Assembly (NCBI RefSeq): GCF_002786325.1
Contig: NZ_PGTB01000002.1
Coordinates: forward strand, 62,001-126,000
DNA: 64,000 bases
Source: Pseudooceanicola lipolyticus
Lineage (GTDB): Bacteria > Pseudomonadota > Alphaproteobacteria > Rhodobacterales > Rhodobacteraceae
Direction: 5' to 3'
Made by a program: the position numbers and the translations under genes
In this document: in pieces, positions 34,410 through 43,213 of the stretch
Layout: each line of letters opens with the position of its first letter
How positions within the stretch are numbered: the stretch's first letter is position 1
The notes under the pieces: model-generated
Database searches by the model: none
The model's input: only the letters and a program-made list of their open reading frames with translations
What the model was told of the DNA's origin: nothing

Positions 34410-35878
34410 CAGTTTCTCCACCCACCCATCTTGCGGTACATTTCCGGTATCTGCATTACGTCACTCACCAGGCGCTCGTCCGATAGGGCCGCCGCCGCCA
34501 TCAGCAAGTCAGAGACATCTTCGCCCGGCGCGGTCAGCGTTTCGGATTGTTCAGCCAGGAAGCCAGTTGAAACGTCACCAGAGGCGAAATCCGGATGTGC
34601 AAGGATTGCATCCAGGTAACCGGTGTTGGTCGTTAGCCCGAGAATCACATAGTTTTGCACCGCGCTCCGGGCACGGGCGATGGCCTGCGCGCGATCCGGG
34701 CCATGCACGATCAGCTTGGACAACATTGGGTCGAAGTCGGTCGTTACCTTGCCGCCATCCAGAATGCCGCTGTCTACGCGGACCCCCTCGCCCTGGGGTT
34801 CGTCCAGCAGCAGGATATTGCCGATCGCGGGGCGAAAATCGGCCGTCGCATCCTCGGCACAGATGCGCAGTTCGATCGAGTGTCCGGTTTGGGGAATATC
34901 CGCCTGCACGGCGCTCAGCCCGTCGCCCGCCGCGACACGCAGCTGCTCGGCAACCAGATCGAAGCCGGTCACCAGTTCGGTCACCGGATGTTCGACCTGA
35001 AGGCGGGTGTTCATTTCCAGGAAATAAAAGGCCCCATCCTGCGCATAGATGAATTCGACCGTCCCCGCCCCGCGGTATTTGACGGCGCGGGCAATTCCGG
35101 CAGCGGTCTCGCAGATCTCATCTCGTTGCTCGGGGGTCAGCGCCGGTGAGGGCGTTTCCTCGATAATCTTCTGGAACCGGCGCTGGATCGAACATTCGCG
35201 TTCCCAGAAATGGACCACGTTGCCCTGCCCGTCGCCCATCACCTGCACCTCGATATGGCGCGGGCGTTCGATATAGCGTTCGACAAACAGACGACCGTCA
35301 CCGAAATACCGTTCGCCTTCGCGGCGCGCGGTTTCGATTTCGGTTTCCAGCGTGCTGTCCTCGCGCACAACGCGCATGCCCTTACCGCCACCGCCGGCTG
35401 ACGGTTTGATCAGCAGCGGATAGCCAACAGCGCGGGCGCGTTCTACAAAGCTCGCCGGATCGTCATCCTCGATCGCCGAGGGGGCGACGGGAAACCCGCG
35501 TTCCTCCACAAAGGCGCGGGCTCGGACCTTGTCCCCCATCAGGTCGATGACCTCGGGCGTCGGGCCGACGAAGGTCACACCGGCTTTTTCCAGGGCCGCG
35601 ACAAAACCGGCATTCTCTGACAGAAAGCCATAGCCGGGATGCACCGCGTCCGCGCTGATCCTTTTGGCGGCTTCGACGATCTGCGAAATATCGAGATAGG
35701 CTGCCACCGGTGTCGGGCCGTCGATGGTAACAACCTCATCCGCGATCAGATGGGCAGGCCCCTCTTGTTCCGTGGCGTGGCGCAACACGGCCGTCGCAAG
35801 CCCGCGGGCCTTGGCGGTGCGCAACACGCGCGCCGCGATCTCGCCCCTATTTGCGACCAGAAGTTTCGAAATGGTCAT
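34409..35878 (-). CDS. Separate biotin carboxylase subunit of the second acyl-CoA carboxylase
   Basis: A 489-aa protein holding only the biotin carboxylase domain: KLLVANRGEIAARVLR, the ATP-grasp loop SAGGGGKGMRVV and MNTRLQVEHPVTELVTG. It ends at about the point where the BT/BCCP part would start in a 660-aa alpha subunit. The carrier is the next gene. It should pair with the AtuC-like beta subunit at 32296. Confidence 0.9.
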   Translation of the reverse strand: MTISKLLVANRGEIAARVLRTAKARGLATAVLRHATEQEGPAHLIADEVVTIDGPTPVAAYLDISQIVEAAKRISADAVHPGYGFLSENAGFVAALEKAGVTFVGPTPEVIDLMGDKVRARAFVEERGFPVAPSAIEDDDPASFVERARAVGYPLLIKPSAGGGGKGMRVVREDSTLETEIETARREGERYFGDGRLFVERYIERPRHIEVQVMGDGQGNVVHFWERECSIQRRFQKIIEETPSPALTPEQRDEICETAAGIARAVKYRGAGTVEFIYAQDGAFYFLEMNTRLQVEHPVTELVTGFDLVAEQLRVAAGDGLSAVQADIPQTGHSIELRICAEDATADFRPAIGNILLLDEPQGEGVRVDSGILDGGKVTTDFDPMLSKLIVHGPDRAQAIARARSAVQNYVILGLTTNTGYLDAILAHPDFASGDVSTGFLAEQSETLTAPGEDVSDLLMAAAALSDERLVSDVMQIPEMYRKMGGWRN

Positions 35879-35890
35879 GGAGTCGTCCTC

Positions 35891-37690
35891 TTAGTTCGGG
35901 TTCGCGGCATTCAGTCCGTCACGTGCGGCCAGATCGGCGGGAACGGGAATTTCGATATCAAGAAGCATCTGCGCGAACCCTTTGCCCTGCGGGTCTATGC
36001 GGACCGAAGCGATGCCCCCCCCGCCCAGCGATTCATGCAGCAGGAAATTCAGCGAATGGCTTCCGGGCAGGTCGAACCGTTCGACCTTGCCTTCGCAGAC
36101 ATGGGCGAAATAGTCCTTCACCACCTCTTCGCTGAGAGCCGAGCGGATATATGGCAGGTAGTCCGGCTTGCGCGCGAGGATGCCGATATTGGCGATGTCC
36201 CCCTTGTCGCCCGAGCGGCCCCAGGCCAGATCGACGAGGCGGACCTTGACAACGTCCGGACCGGGCTCGCGGCTATCTGCGGGCGGTGCGGCAGGCGGAT
36301 CAAGGTGGACTGGCGTGGCGGCCACGCTCACGGGCACATCCTTGCCGTCGACCTCGACCGCGACGGGGGTCTCGGCCTTGCTCTGAAGGAAGGAAAATAG
36401 ACGGACCACCGGCTGCACCTTGGGCCGTCCGGCGAAGAACCCGGTCAGACCCTGCGCGGTCGAAATCGCCATCGGTGCGATTTCGCCGGCAAAGATGTTC
36501 AGCGCAGCGCGATCGTCATGGACCGCGCCGATCTTGAGCACCACCTCGCGGGTCCGGGCGCGCGCATTTGCGCCATAGGCCGCCTCGGCACCCAGCACCT
36601 CGACGCTGACCTGCCGAAAATCGCCCATGTTGCGGTCGCGGAAAATCCGGCAACAGCGGGTCAGGATCGCCTCGGCCACACGTTCGGCCTTGGCGGGTGC
36701 ATCAATCGCGGCCAGTGTCAGGGTAGAGACCGCGCGCCAGCCATCGGCATGGGTCGCCGACACCTTGTAGCTGTCGGTGCGCCCAAGCCCCCTGCCGCCC
36801 TTGACCAGCACCTGATCGGGTCCGACCTGCTCCAGGGTGACCCCGGACCAGTCGCAGATCACGTCGGGCAACAGGTAGGCGCGCGGATCCCCGATTTCAT
36901 AGAGCATCTGCTCTCCGACTGACCCGGGTACGACCAGCCCGCCTGTGTCCGGTGTCTTGGTCATGACGAAACTGCCGTCTTCCGACACTTCGACAATAGG
37001 CATTCCCATATCATCCCAGCCCGGCACGTCCCGCCAATCGGTGAAATTACCACCCGTTCCCTGGGGACCGCACTCGATCAGATGGCCGGCCAGCGATCCC
37101 TGACTGAGCTTGTCCCAGTCGTCATCGCCCCAGCCGAATTCGTGCATCAAGGGGCCAAGCGCCACCGCGCTGTCGGCGCAGCGCCCCGTGATCACGATGT
37201 CGGCCCCGGCATCCAGCGCGGTCGCGATGGGCCGGGCACCCAGATAGGCATTCATGCTCCAGATATCGTCTGGAAATTCGACAGCCGAGAACATTTCCGT
37301 CTGACCGTTTTTGCGAATTTCATCGGCCCTGGGCAACAGGTCATCGCCTAGCACGACTCCGATGGACAGATCGATCCCGGCCTGGGCGGCGGCTTTGGCA
37401 AGCGCATCGCTGCAGCCACGCGGGTTCACGCCCCCTGCATTGGCAACGACCTTGATCCCTTTTGCCTTGATATCCGGCAACCAGGGTGCCAGCGCCTTGA
37501 CGAAGTCCGGCGCATAGCCCGACTCGGGCGCTTTGGCGCGGGCCCGCGCCATCAGCGACATTGTCACCTCTGCCAGATAGTCAAACACCAGATAGTCGAT
37601 CTCGCCCTTTGAAACCAGTTGACCGATCGCTTCCGGCGTATCGCCCCAGAAGCCCGACGCGCATCCGATGCGCAGCTTTCGTTCCGACAT
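35891..37690 (-). CDS. atuA: AtuA-like protein (DUF1446)
   Basis: A 599-aa protein with the DUF1446 domain in the first 440 residues (RIGCASGFWGDTPEA, ITGRCADSAVALGPL, FTDWRDVPGWDDMGMPIVEV). A C-terminal alpha/beta domain is recognisable by LAWGRSGDKGDIANIGI. AtuA is required for acyclic terpene use in Pseudomonas, but its reaction is unknown; it has been linked to the step after hydration. It has a strong ribosome binding site (GGGGAGGAGAGGAAT). It lies in one operon with an enoyl-CoA hydratase and an acyl-CoA carboxylase. Confidence 0.85.
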   Translation of the reverse strand: MSERKLRIGCASGFWGDTPEAIGQLVSKGEIDYLVFDYLAEVTMSLMARARAKAPESGYAPDFVKALAPWLPDIKAKGIKVVANAGGVNPRGCSDALAKAAAQAGIDLSIGVVLGDDLLPRADEIRKNGQTEMFSAVEFPDDIWSMNAYLGARPIATALDAGADIVITGRCADSAVALGPLMHEFGWGDDDWDKLSQGSLAGHLIECGPQGTGGNFTDWRDVPGWDDMGMPIVEVSEDGSFVMTKTPDTGGLVVPGSVGEQMLYEIGDPRAYLLPDVICDWSGVTLEQVGPDQVLVKGGRGLGRTDSYKVSATHADGWRAVSTLTLAAIDAPAKAERVAEAILTRCCRIFRDRNMGDFRQVSVEVLGAEAAYGANARARTREVVLKIGAVHDDRAALNIFAGEIAPMAISTAQGLTGFFAGRPKVQPVVRLFSFLQSKAETPVAVEVDGKDVPVSVAATPVHLDPPAAPPADSREPGPDVVKVRLVDLAWGRSGDKGDIANIGILARKPDYLPYIRSALSEEVVKDYFAHVCEGKVERFDLPGSHSLNFLLHESLGGGGIASVRIDPQGKGFAQMLLDIEIPVPADLAARDGLNAANPN

Positions 37691-37711
37691 ATTCCTCTCC
37701 TCCCCGCTTGA

Positions 37712-38497
37712 TCAGCGGCCCGTCCATTCAGGTTTGCGCTTCGCAATGAAGGCATCAAAGCCTTCGCGCGCGTCTTCGGTCTGCGCCACACGCGGTAAAA
37801 GTGTTTCTGCAAACCGCATTTGCTGCGGATAGGTCATATCCTCCATCGCGTGACAGGCGTATTTTCCCAGCCGGATCGCGCTCGGCGACTGCGCGGCAAT
37901 CTGGGCAACCAGTTCTCCAACCTTGTCGTCCAACCCCGCGGCATCGGTCACGTAGTTGACCAGATTGAATTGCAGGGCTTCTTCGGCCGTCAGAGGAACG
38001 CCAGTGATGAACATCTCCATCAGCCTCCGCCGAGGCAAAACACGCATCATCGGTGGCACGATCGTCATGGGAAACAGGCCCACTTTTACTTCCGGCGTTC
38101 CGATGCGGGCATGATCGGCCATCACCGCAAGGTCGCATGCACAGATGATGCCCGCCCCCGCACCCATCGCGACGCCGTTGATGCGCGCGATCGTTGGCTT
38201 TCGACACGCCTGTATCGTTTCGAATAACTTTCCGGCAAAATGATCCGGGTCCGAGGGATCCTGAACAAACGGGCCGCCATCCGCACCCGCCTTGATGTCG
38301 CCTCCGGCGCAGAAGGCGCGATCGCCCTCGCCGGTCAGAACGATCACGCGGCAATCGCTGTTCTTCTCGGCAGCATATATGGCGGCCATGATCCCGTCTG
38401 CGACTTCACGGTTTAGGGCATTTCGATTCTCAGGTCGTCGAATCGTGATACGCACTTCTTTGCCGAGCGCCTGCGATTGAACAATGCTCTCAGTCAT
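37712..38497 (-). CDS. Enoyl-CoA hydratase (AtuE-like)
   Basis: A 261-aa crotonase-family protein with GDRAFCAGGDIKAG and NGVAMGAGAGIICACDL. It is the first gene of the operon with AtuA and the split carboxylase, and shares a divergent promoter with two acyl-CoA dehydrogenases. Its likely role is hydration of the carboxylated enoyl-CoA (isohexenylglutaconyl-CoA-type). Near the second acid/base position it reads IGTPEVKVGLFP. Confidence 0.83.
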   Translation of the reverse strand: MTESIVQSQALGKEVRITIRRPENRNALNREVADGIMAAIYAAEKNSDCRVIVLTGEGDRAFCAGGDIKAGADGGPFVQDPSDPDHFAGKLFETIQACRKPTIARINGVAMGAGAGIICACDLAVMADHARIGTPEVKVGLFPMTIVPPMMRVLPRRRLMEMFITGVPLTAEEALQFNLVNYVTDAAGLDDKVGELVAQIAAQSPSAIRLGKYACHAMEDMTYPQQMRFAETLLPRVAQTEDAREGFDAFIAKRKPEWTGR

Positions 38498-38574
38498 TTC
38501 CGAAGTCCCCCCCTGTATTCAGAACACCATGCTTTCTTACGTCAGGTCGTTAAAAGCTTGGCTTGATCTATTTT

Positions 38575-38588
38575 CTAACATGTGTTTG
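38575..38588. promoter_or_regulatory. TetR-type operator in the divergent hydratase/dehydrogenase promoter
   Basis: CTAACATGTGTTTG, preceded by TTGATCTATTTT, matches the perfect site at 58011 in its first half and in its flanks. It lies between the divergent genes at 38497 and 38631. Confidence 0.6.
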
Positions 38589-38630
38589 ATTTTGGTCAAC
38601 AACGCAAACAACATTTTTCGGGAGGACGAT

Positions 38631-39845
38631 ATGACCACTCAAAGTGAGGCCATCTCGGCTGATCTGGAAGCCATCAGGGCGAACTATTCTTTGACTGATG
38701 AGCAACGCCAGATTGTCGATCACGTGGATCGGGTGTCGCGCGAGGCGCTACACCCGCTGCAAGCGCGTATGGATGACGAGGAATGGTGGCCCGATGATCT
38801 GTTCAAGCAGATGGGCGAGCTGGGCCTGCTGGGGATTACCGCACCCGAAGAGCTGGGCGGATCGGGACAGAACGAGTTCACCCAGGCGCTGGTGTCCGAG
38901 GTGATTTCGAAGTGGAATCCGGCTGTGGGCCTCTCACACGGGGCGCATGACAACCTGTGCCTGAATAACCTGCTGCGCAATGGATCCGAAGAGCATGTGA
39001 AGAAATACGTGCCGGGTCTTTGCTCGGGCGAGCTGGTTGGTGCTTTGGGCCTGACCGAACCGGGCGCGGGGTCCGATGCGCTTGGGTCCATGGCAACCAC
39101 CGCCCGCCGCGACGGCGATGACTACGTCATCAACGGCTCGAAGATCTACATCACCAACGGGCCGATTGCCGATGTGATCCTGCTTTATGCCAAAACCGAC
39201 AAATCGAAGGGCGCCAAGGGCATTTCCGCTTTCATAATCGAGACGGACAATCCCGGTTTCAAGGTGGCGCAAAAGCTTGACAAGATGGGCTTTCGCGGCT
39301 CGCCAACCGGAGAACTGGTGTTTGAGGATTGCCGCGTACCCGCATCCGCCATGGTTGGACCGGAAAACACCGGCGTTTCGGTGGTAATGAGCGGGCTGGA
39401 CCTGGAGCGTGCTATGGTTGCCTCAGTCTGCGTTGGCATGGCCGAACGCGCGCTGGAACTAGGGCTGGAATACGCCAAGATTCGCGAACAGTTCGGCAAG
39501 CCGATTGCAAGTTTCCAGATGATGCAGTCGAAACTGGCCGAGATCTACACCGAGGTCGAAACCGCGCGTGCCTTCAGTTATCGGGCGCTGGCCGCCTGTA
39601 CCGGGTTGCCGAAAGGGGCCGGTGGCCGCGGCGAAATCCACAAACTGACAGCGGCGGCCTGCCTGTACGCAGGCGAGGCATTCAACAAGGCGGTAACCGA
39701 AGCCTGCCATATCCATGGCGGTTCGGGTTACATGCAGGACACCGAAATCAACCGGCTGTTCCGCGCCAACAAGTTGTTGGAAATCGGCGCGGGCACCAGC
39801 GAGGTGCGCAAGATCATCATCGCCGAAGAACTGCTGCGCGCCTGA
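38631..39845 (+). CDS. Acyl-CoA dehydrogenase (isovaleryl/citronellyl-CoA type), first tandem copy
   Basis: A 404-aa FAD enzyme. GLTEPGAGSDALGSM and NGSKIYITNGPIAD are standard. SGLDLERAMVAS carries the helix-G Glu, and LEIGAGTSEVRK lacks the YEG Glu, exactly as in isovaleryl-CoA dehydrogenase. It should act on beta-methyl-branched acyl-CoAs such as citronellyl-CoA. A 20-residue N-terminal extension precedes the usual start. ATG 38631 has a good site (TCGGGAGGACGAT). The next gene is a close paralogue. Confidence 0.92.
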   Translation: MTTQSEAISADLEAIRANYSLTDEQRQIVDHVDRVSREALHPLQARMDDEEWWPDDLFKQMGELGLLGITAPEELGGSGQNEFTQALVSEVISKWNPAVGLSHGAHDNLCLNNLLRNGSEEHVKKYVPGLCSGELVGALGLTEPGAGSDALGSMATTARRDGDDYVINGSKIYITNGPIADVILLYAKTDKSKGAKGISAFIIETDNPGFKVAQKLDKMGFRGSPTGELVFEDCRVPASAMVGPENTGVSVVMSGLDLERAMVASVCVGMAERALELGLEYAKIREQFGKPIASFQMMQSKLAEIYTEVETARAFSYRALAACTGLPKGAGGRGEIHKLTAAACLYAGEAFNKAVTEACHIHGGSGYMQDTEINRLFRANKLLEIGAGTSEVRKIIIAEELLRA

Positions 39846-39858
39846 GGGGGACGAAACC

Positions 39859-41058
39859 ATGAACACGCAACTTCGCAACGACACCGCTCTGCCGACCCAT
39901 TTCATGACGGACGAACAGCAGGCGCTGGCCGATCAGGCCGGCAAGTTCTTCATGTCCGAGTTCCACCATCTGAACGCGGAAATGGACGATACTGATGACC
40001 TGCCGTCTTCGGTTTTCCCCAAGCTGGGCGAAATGGGCTACCTGGGACTGAACGTGCCGACGGAATTCGGCGGTGCCGGGCTCGATTTTACCTCGGCCTG
40101 TATCATCACCGAGGAAATGTCGCGCGCCTCGGCGGCCATCGGACTGACCCATGTGGCGCACGACAACCTCTGCGTCAATAATATCTATCGCAACGCCAAT
40201 GACGAGTTGCGCCGAAAATACCTGCCAGGTCTGTGCGACGGCACGCTGGTGGGTGCCCTGGGTCTGACCGAACCCGGCGCGGGGTCTGATGCGCTTGGCT
40301 CGATGCGGACCACGGCCAAAAAGGATGGCGACGACTACATCCTGAACGGCGCCAAGATCTACATCACCAATGGGCCGATTGCCGATCTGGTGCTGGTCTA
40401 TGCCAAGACATCGCCCGAAAAAGGGGCCAAGGGCATTTCCGCTTTCATCGTGGAAACCGACACGCCCGGTTTCAAGGTGGCGCAGAAGCTGAACAAGATG
40501 GGATTCCGGGGCTCGCCGACGGGCGAACTGGTATTCGAGGACTGCCGCGTTCCGGCCAGAAACATGGTCGGCAAGCTGGATGGCGGGGTTGCCGTGACCA
40601 TGTCCGGACTTGATCTGGAACGTGCCATCGTCTGTTTCAACGCTCTGGGCATTGCGCAGCGGGCGCTGGATATTTCCATCGACTACGCCAAGACACGCCA
40701 GCAATTCGGCAAACCGATCGCCAGTTTCCAGATGGTTCAGGCGATGCTGGCCGACATGTATACGCAGATCGAGGCCGCGCGCAGCCTGTCCTTGCGCACC
40801 GCTGCCATGTGTGAAGGCCTCGAAGAGGGCGAAGGCGGGCGCGGCGAAATCCACAAGCTCACCGCTGCGGCGATCTACAAGGCCGCTGAGGCGACATCCT
40901 TCGTGCTGGACAAAGCTGTCCAGATTCATGGCGGCTCGGGTTACATGCGTGATACAGAAGTGAACCGGCTGTACCGGACCGGTCGCGTGCTTGAGGTCGG
41001 CGCAGGCACCCAGGAGGTTCGCAAACTCATCATCTCTGGCGAATTGCTGAAGAACTAG
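39859..41058 (+). CDS. Acyl-CoA dehydrogenase, second tandem copy
   Basis: A 399-aa paralogue of the upstream enzyme. The middle domains are nearly identical (VAQKLNKMGFRGSPTGELVF versus VAQKLDKMGFRGSPTGELVF), while the N-terminal third has diverged. The helix-G Glu is in SGLDLERAIVC, and EVGAGTQEVRK replaces the YEGTS loop. Divergence at the N-terminus, which lines the acyl pocket, suggests a different chain length. ATG 39859 lies 13 bases after the upstream stop, with GGGGGA as the binding site. Confidence 0.92.
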   Translation: MNTQLRNDTALPTHFMTDEQQALADQAGKFFMSEFHHLNAEMDDTDDLPSSVFPKLGEMGYLGLNVPTEFGGAGLDFTSACIITEEMSRASAAIGLTHVAHDNLCVNNIYRNANDELRRKYLPGLCDGTLVGALGLTEPGAGSDALGSMRTTAKKDGDDYILNGAKIYITNGPIADLVLVYAKTSPEKGAKGISAFIVETDTPGFKVAQKLNKMGFRGSPTGELVFEDCRVPARNMVGKLDGGVAVTMSGLDLERAIVCFNALGIAQRALDISIDYAKTRQQFGKPIASFQMVQAMLADMYTQIEAARSLSLRTAAMCEGLEEGEGGRGEIHKLTAAAIYKAAEATSFVLDKAVQIHGGSGYMRDTEVNRLYRTGRVLEVGAGTQEVRKLIISGELLKN

Positions 41059-41067
41059 GGGCGGAAC

Positions 41068-41922
41068 ATGAGCGAAGCGAAATCAAGGTGTTACGCGTCG
41101 GATCTCATGGCGGGCCAGGTTGCCCTGGTCACGGGGTCCGGATCTGGAATGGGCCGGGCGACGGCGATCGAAATGGCCGCTTGCGGGGCCAGGCTTGCGC
41201 TGTTCGCGCGCCGCGAAGAGCCGCTGGAAGAGACCGCCGAAATGATCCGGGCGGCGGGGGGCGAGGCCTTTGTCGTGCCCGGAGACACCCGCGACGAAGA
41301 CAGTATCGAAGCTGCGATGGGGCGGATCAAGGACCACTATGGGCAGTTGGATGTTTTGGTGAACAATGCCGGCGGCCAGTATATCGCGGCCGCCCGCGAT
41401 ATCACCAACAAGGGCTTCGAAGCCGTGATCCGCAACAACCTGATCGGGTCTTGGCAGATGACCCGGGCAGCGGCGGATCACTTCATGTACGACAATGGCG
41501 GATCGGTCGTGTTTGTCACCGCCATCTCGGCGCGCACCGCGCTGACCGGTTTCACCCACACTGTCGCCGCCCGCGCCGGTGTGACGGGCATGATGAAAAC
41601 GCTGGCCGCCGAATGGGGCGAGTACGGCATCCGGCTGAACTGTGTCGCGCCGGGCACGATCAAGACCGATGCGCTTGGCCGCTATCCGATTCCGCCGGAA
41701 CAGTGGAAAAAGCTGAACCGCTCGGTGCTAAACCGGATGGGGGCGGCCGAGGACATCGCAGGCACGATCATTTTCCTGGCCTCGAAACTTGGCGGTTTCA
41801 TCACCGGAGAAGACATTTATGTAGACGGCGGTGAGACCTTGCATATGGGTCATGACGCGCGGGACATGATCAACCCCGCGATGTTCGAGAAACGCGAACG
41901 GGGAGATGGCAAGAATGAGTAA
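41068..41922 (+). CDS. SDR-family protein lacking the usual Tyr/Lys (AtuB/AtuG-like)
   Basis: A 284-aa protein with a normal Rossmann start (TGSGSGMGRATAIEMA) and VNNAGGQY. Where SDRs have YxxxK, it reads THTVAARAGV: the Tyr is replaced and Arg stands for Lys. SDRs of the dienoyl-CoA-reductase kind also lack the Tyr, so it may reduce a dienoyl-CoA rather than oxidise an alcohol. Atu clusters contain two SDRs of unclear role. Its stop overlaps the next hydratase gene by 8 bases. Confidence 0.82.
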   Translation: MSEAKSRCYASDLMAGQVALVTGSGSGMGRATAIEMAACGARLALFARREEPLEETAEMIRAAGGEAFVVPGDTRDEDSIEAAMGRIKDHYGQLDVLVNNAGGQYIAAARDITNKGFEAVIRNNLIGSWQMTRAAADHFMYDNGGSVVFVTAISARTALTGFTHTVAARAGVTGMMKTLAAEWGEYGIRLNCVAPGTIKTDALGRYPIPPEQWKKLNRSVLNRMGAAEDIAGTIIFLASKLGGFITGEDIYVDGGETLHMGHDARDMINPAMFEKRERGDGKNE

Positions 41923-42718
41923 ACACCCAGTCCTTCTGGAGATTTCCGACAGGATCGCCACGGTTACGCTGAACGATCCCCAGCGGCGCAACCCGGTCAC
42001 CGGAAACGACATGATCGCTGCTCTTCTGGAGACCTTCGCCAAGGTGCAGGCCGATCCTCAGGTCAGCGTGATGATCCTGACCGGCGCCGACCCGGCCTTT
42101 TGTGCCGGCGGCGACATCAAGGAAATGAACGATCCCGACAGCGTGTTCCGCAAGGAGCCGCTGGCGGCGGCGCAGAGCTATGTTGATGGGGTGCAGCGGC
42201 TGCCGCTTGCGCTCTACAACATGGATATTCCGACCATCGCCGCAGTCAACGGCCCGGCGGTGGGCGCGGGGTGCGACCTGACCATGATGTGCGACATGCG
42301 CATCGCGTCGGCAAAAGCAAGGTTCGGCGAGGTGTTTCTGAATCTCGGAATCATTCCGGGCGATGCGGGCAGCTGGTTCCTGTTGCGTCGTCTGGGCCAC
42401 CAGAAGGCCGCCGATCTGACCTTCTCAGGGCGCATGGTCGAGGCCAAGGAAGCGCTGGAGCTTGGTATGGTGCTTGAACTTGTGCCTCATGAAAAATTGA
42501 TGGAACGGGCCCGCGAACGGGCCGCTGTCATTGCCGCGAAACCGCCGCGCGCGGTGCGGGTCGCCAAGCGTCTGATGCGCAATGCCGAACGGATGGACCT
42601 GCCGGATTTCCTGAATTCCGCGGCGGCCTATCAGGCGCTCATGCATCAGACCGAAGACCACCACGAGGCGGTTGCTGCGTTCGTCGAAAAACGAAAACCC
42701 AATTTCACGGGGCGTTAA
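41915..42718 (+). CDS. Enoyl-CoA hydratase/isomerase family protein
   Basis: A 267-aa crotonase-family protein. Oxyanion motifs are PAFCAGGDIKEM and NGPAVGAGCDLTMMCDM; FGEVFLNLGIIPGDAGSW carries the acidic residues. ATG 41915 overlaps the SDR stop; an ATG three codons earlier has poor spacing to the ribosome site. Probably a beta-oxidation hydratase for the same pathway. Confidence 0.82.
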   Translation: MSKHPVLLEISDRIATVTLNDPQRRNPVTGNDMIAALLETFAKVQADPQVSVMILTGADPAFCAGGDIKEMNDPDSVFRKEPLAAAQSYVDGVQRLPLALYNMDIPTIAAVNGPAVGAGCDLTMMCDMRIASAKARFGEVFLNLGIIPGDAGSWFLLRRLGHQKAADLTFSGRMVEAKEALELGMVLELVPHEKLMERARERAAVIAAKPPRAVRVAKRLMRNAERMDLPDFLNSAAAYQALMHQTEDHHEAVAAFVEKRKPNFTGR

Positions 42719-42730
42719 AGGAAAGATCGC

Positions 42731-43213
42731 ATGTCAGACATCACCCAAAAGAAGATGGAGCAAATCGCGCAGATGTGGAATGCGCGCGGCAAGGGTCTGA
42801 TAACGCATATGGCGCTTGAGATCGAAGAGGTCTCGACCGAAGGTGTTCGGGTTCGGATGCCGTTCAATCCGGACTTTTGCGTCGATGCGGAACAATCGCT
42901 GCTCCACGGTGGTATCCTGACGGCACTTCTGGACAGTGTCTTTGGACTGGCGAACTTTGTTGCCATCGAAGGCGTCAGTACCATGGCCACTCTTGACCTC
43001 AGAGTTGATTACCTGCGCCCGGCCCGTTCGCGCGCGGATGTCATCGTTCAAGCGCATTGTTTTCGCAAGACCCGCCACATCGCCTTCAATTCCGGTAGCG
43101 TCTGGTTCGCGGGCCATGAGGATGCTGAAATAGCTAGGGGAACCGCCTCGTTTGCATTGACGCGCGGCGAAACCAGCCTGTTTGACGCAATGACAAAAGG
43201 AAAAACCTCGTGA
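42731..43213 (+). CDS. Hotdog-fold thioesterase (PaaI-like), first of a pair
   Basis: A 160-aa protein with the PaaI-type core SLLHGGILTALLDSVFGLAN and DLRVDYLRPA. Such enzymes hydrolyse acyl-CoAs and release CoA from stalled intermediates. It overlaps the next hotdog gene (TGATG), and the pair may form a heteromer. Confidence 0.8.
   Translation: MSDITQKKMEQIAQMWNARGKGLITHMALEIEEVSTEGVRVRMPFNPDFCVDAEQSLLHGGILTALLDSVFGLANFVAIEGVSTMATLDLRVDYLRPARSRADVIVQAHCFRKTRHIAFNSGSVWFAGHEDAEIARGTASFALTRGETSLFDAMTKGKTS

Noticed and set aside
36568-36590. Reading the AtuA-like protein as two genes
   Set aside because: One frame covers both domains with no internal stop, and the two-domain form is usual for AtuA.
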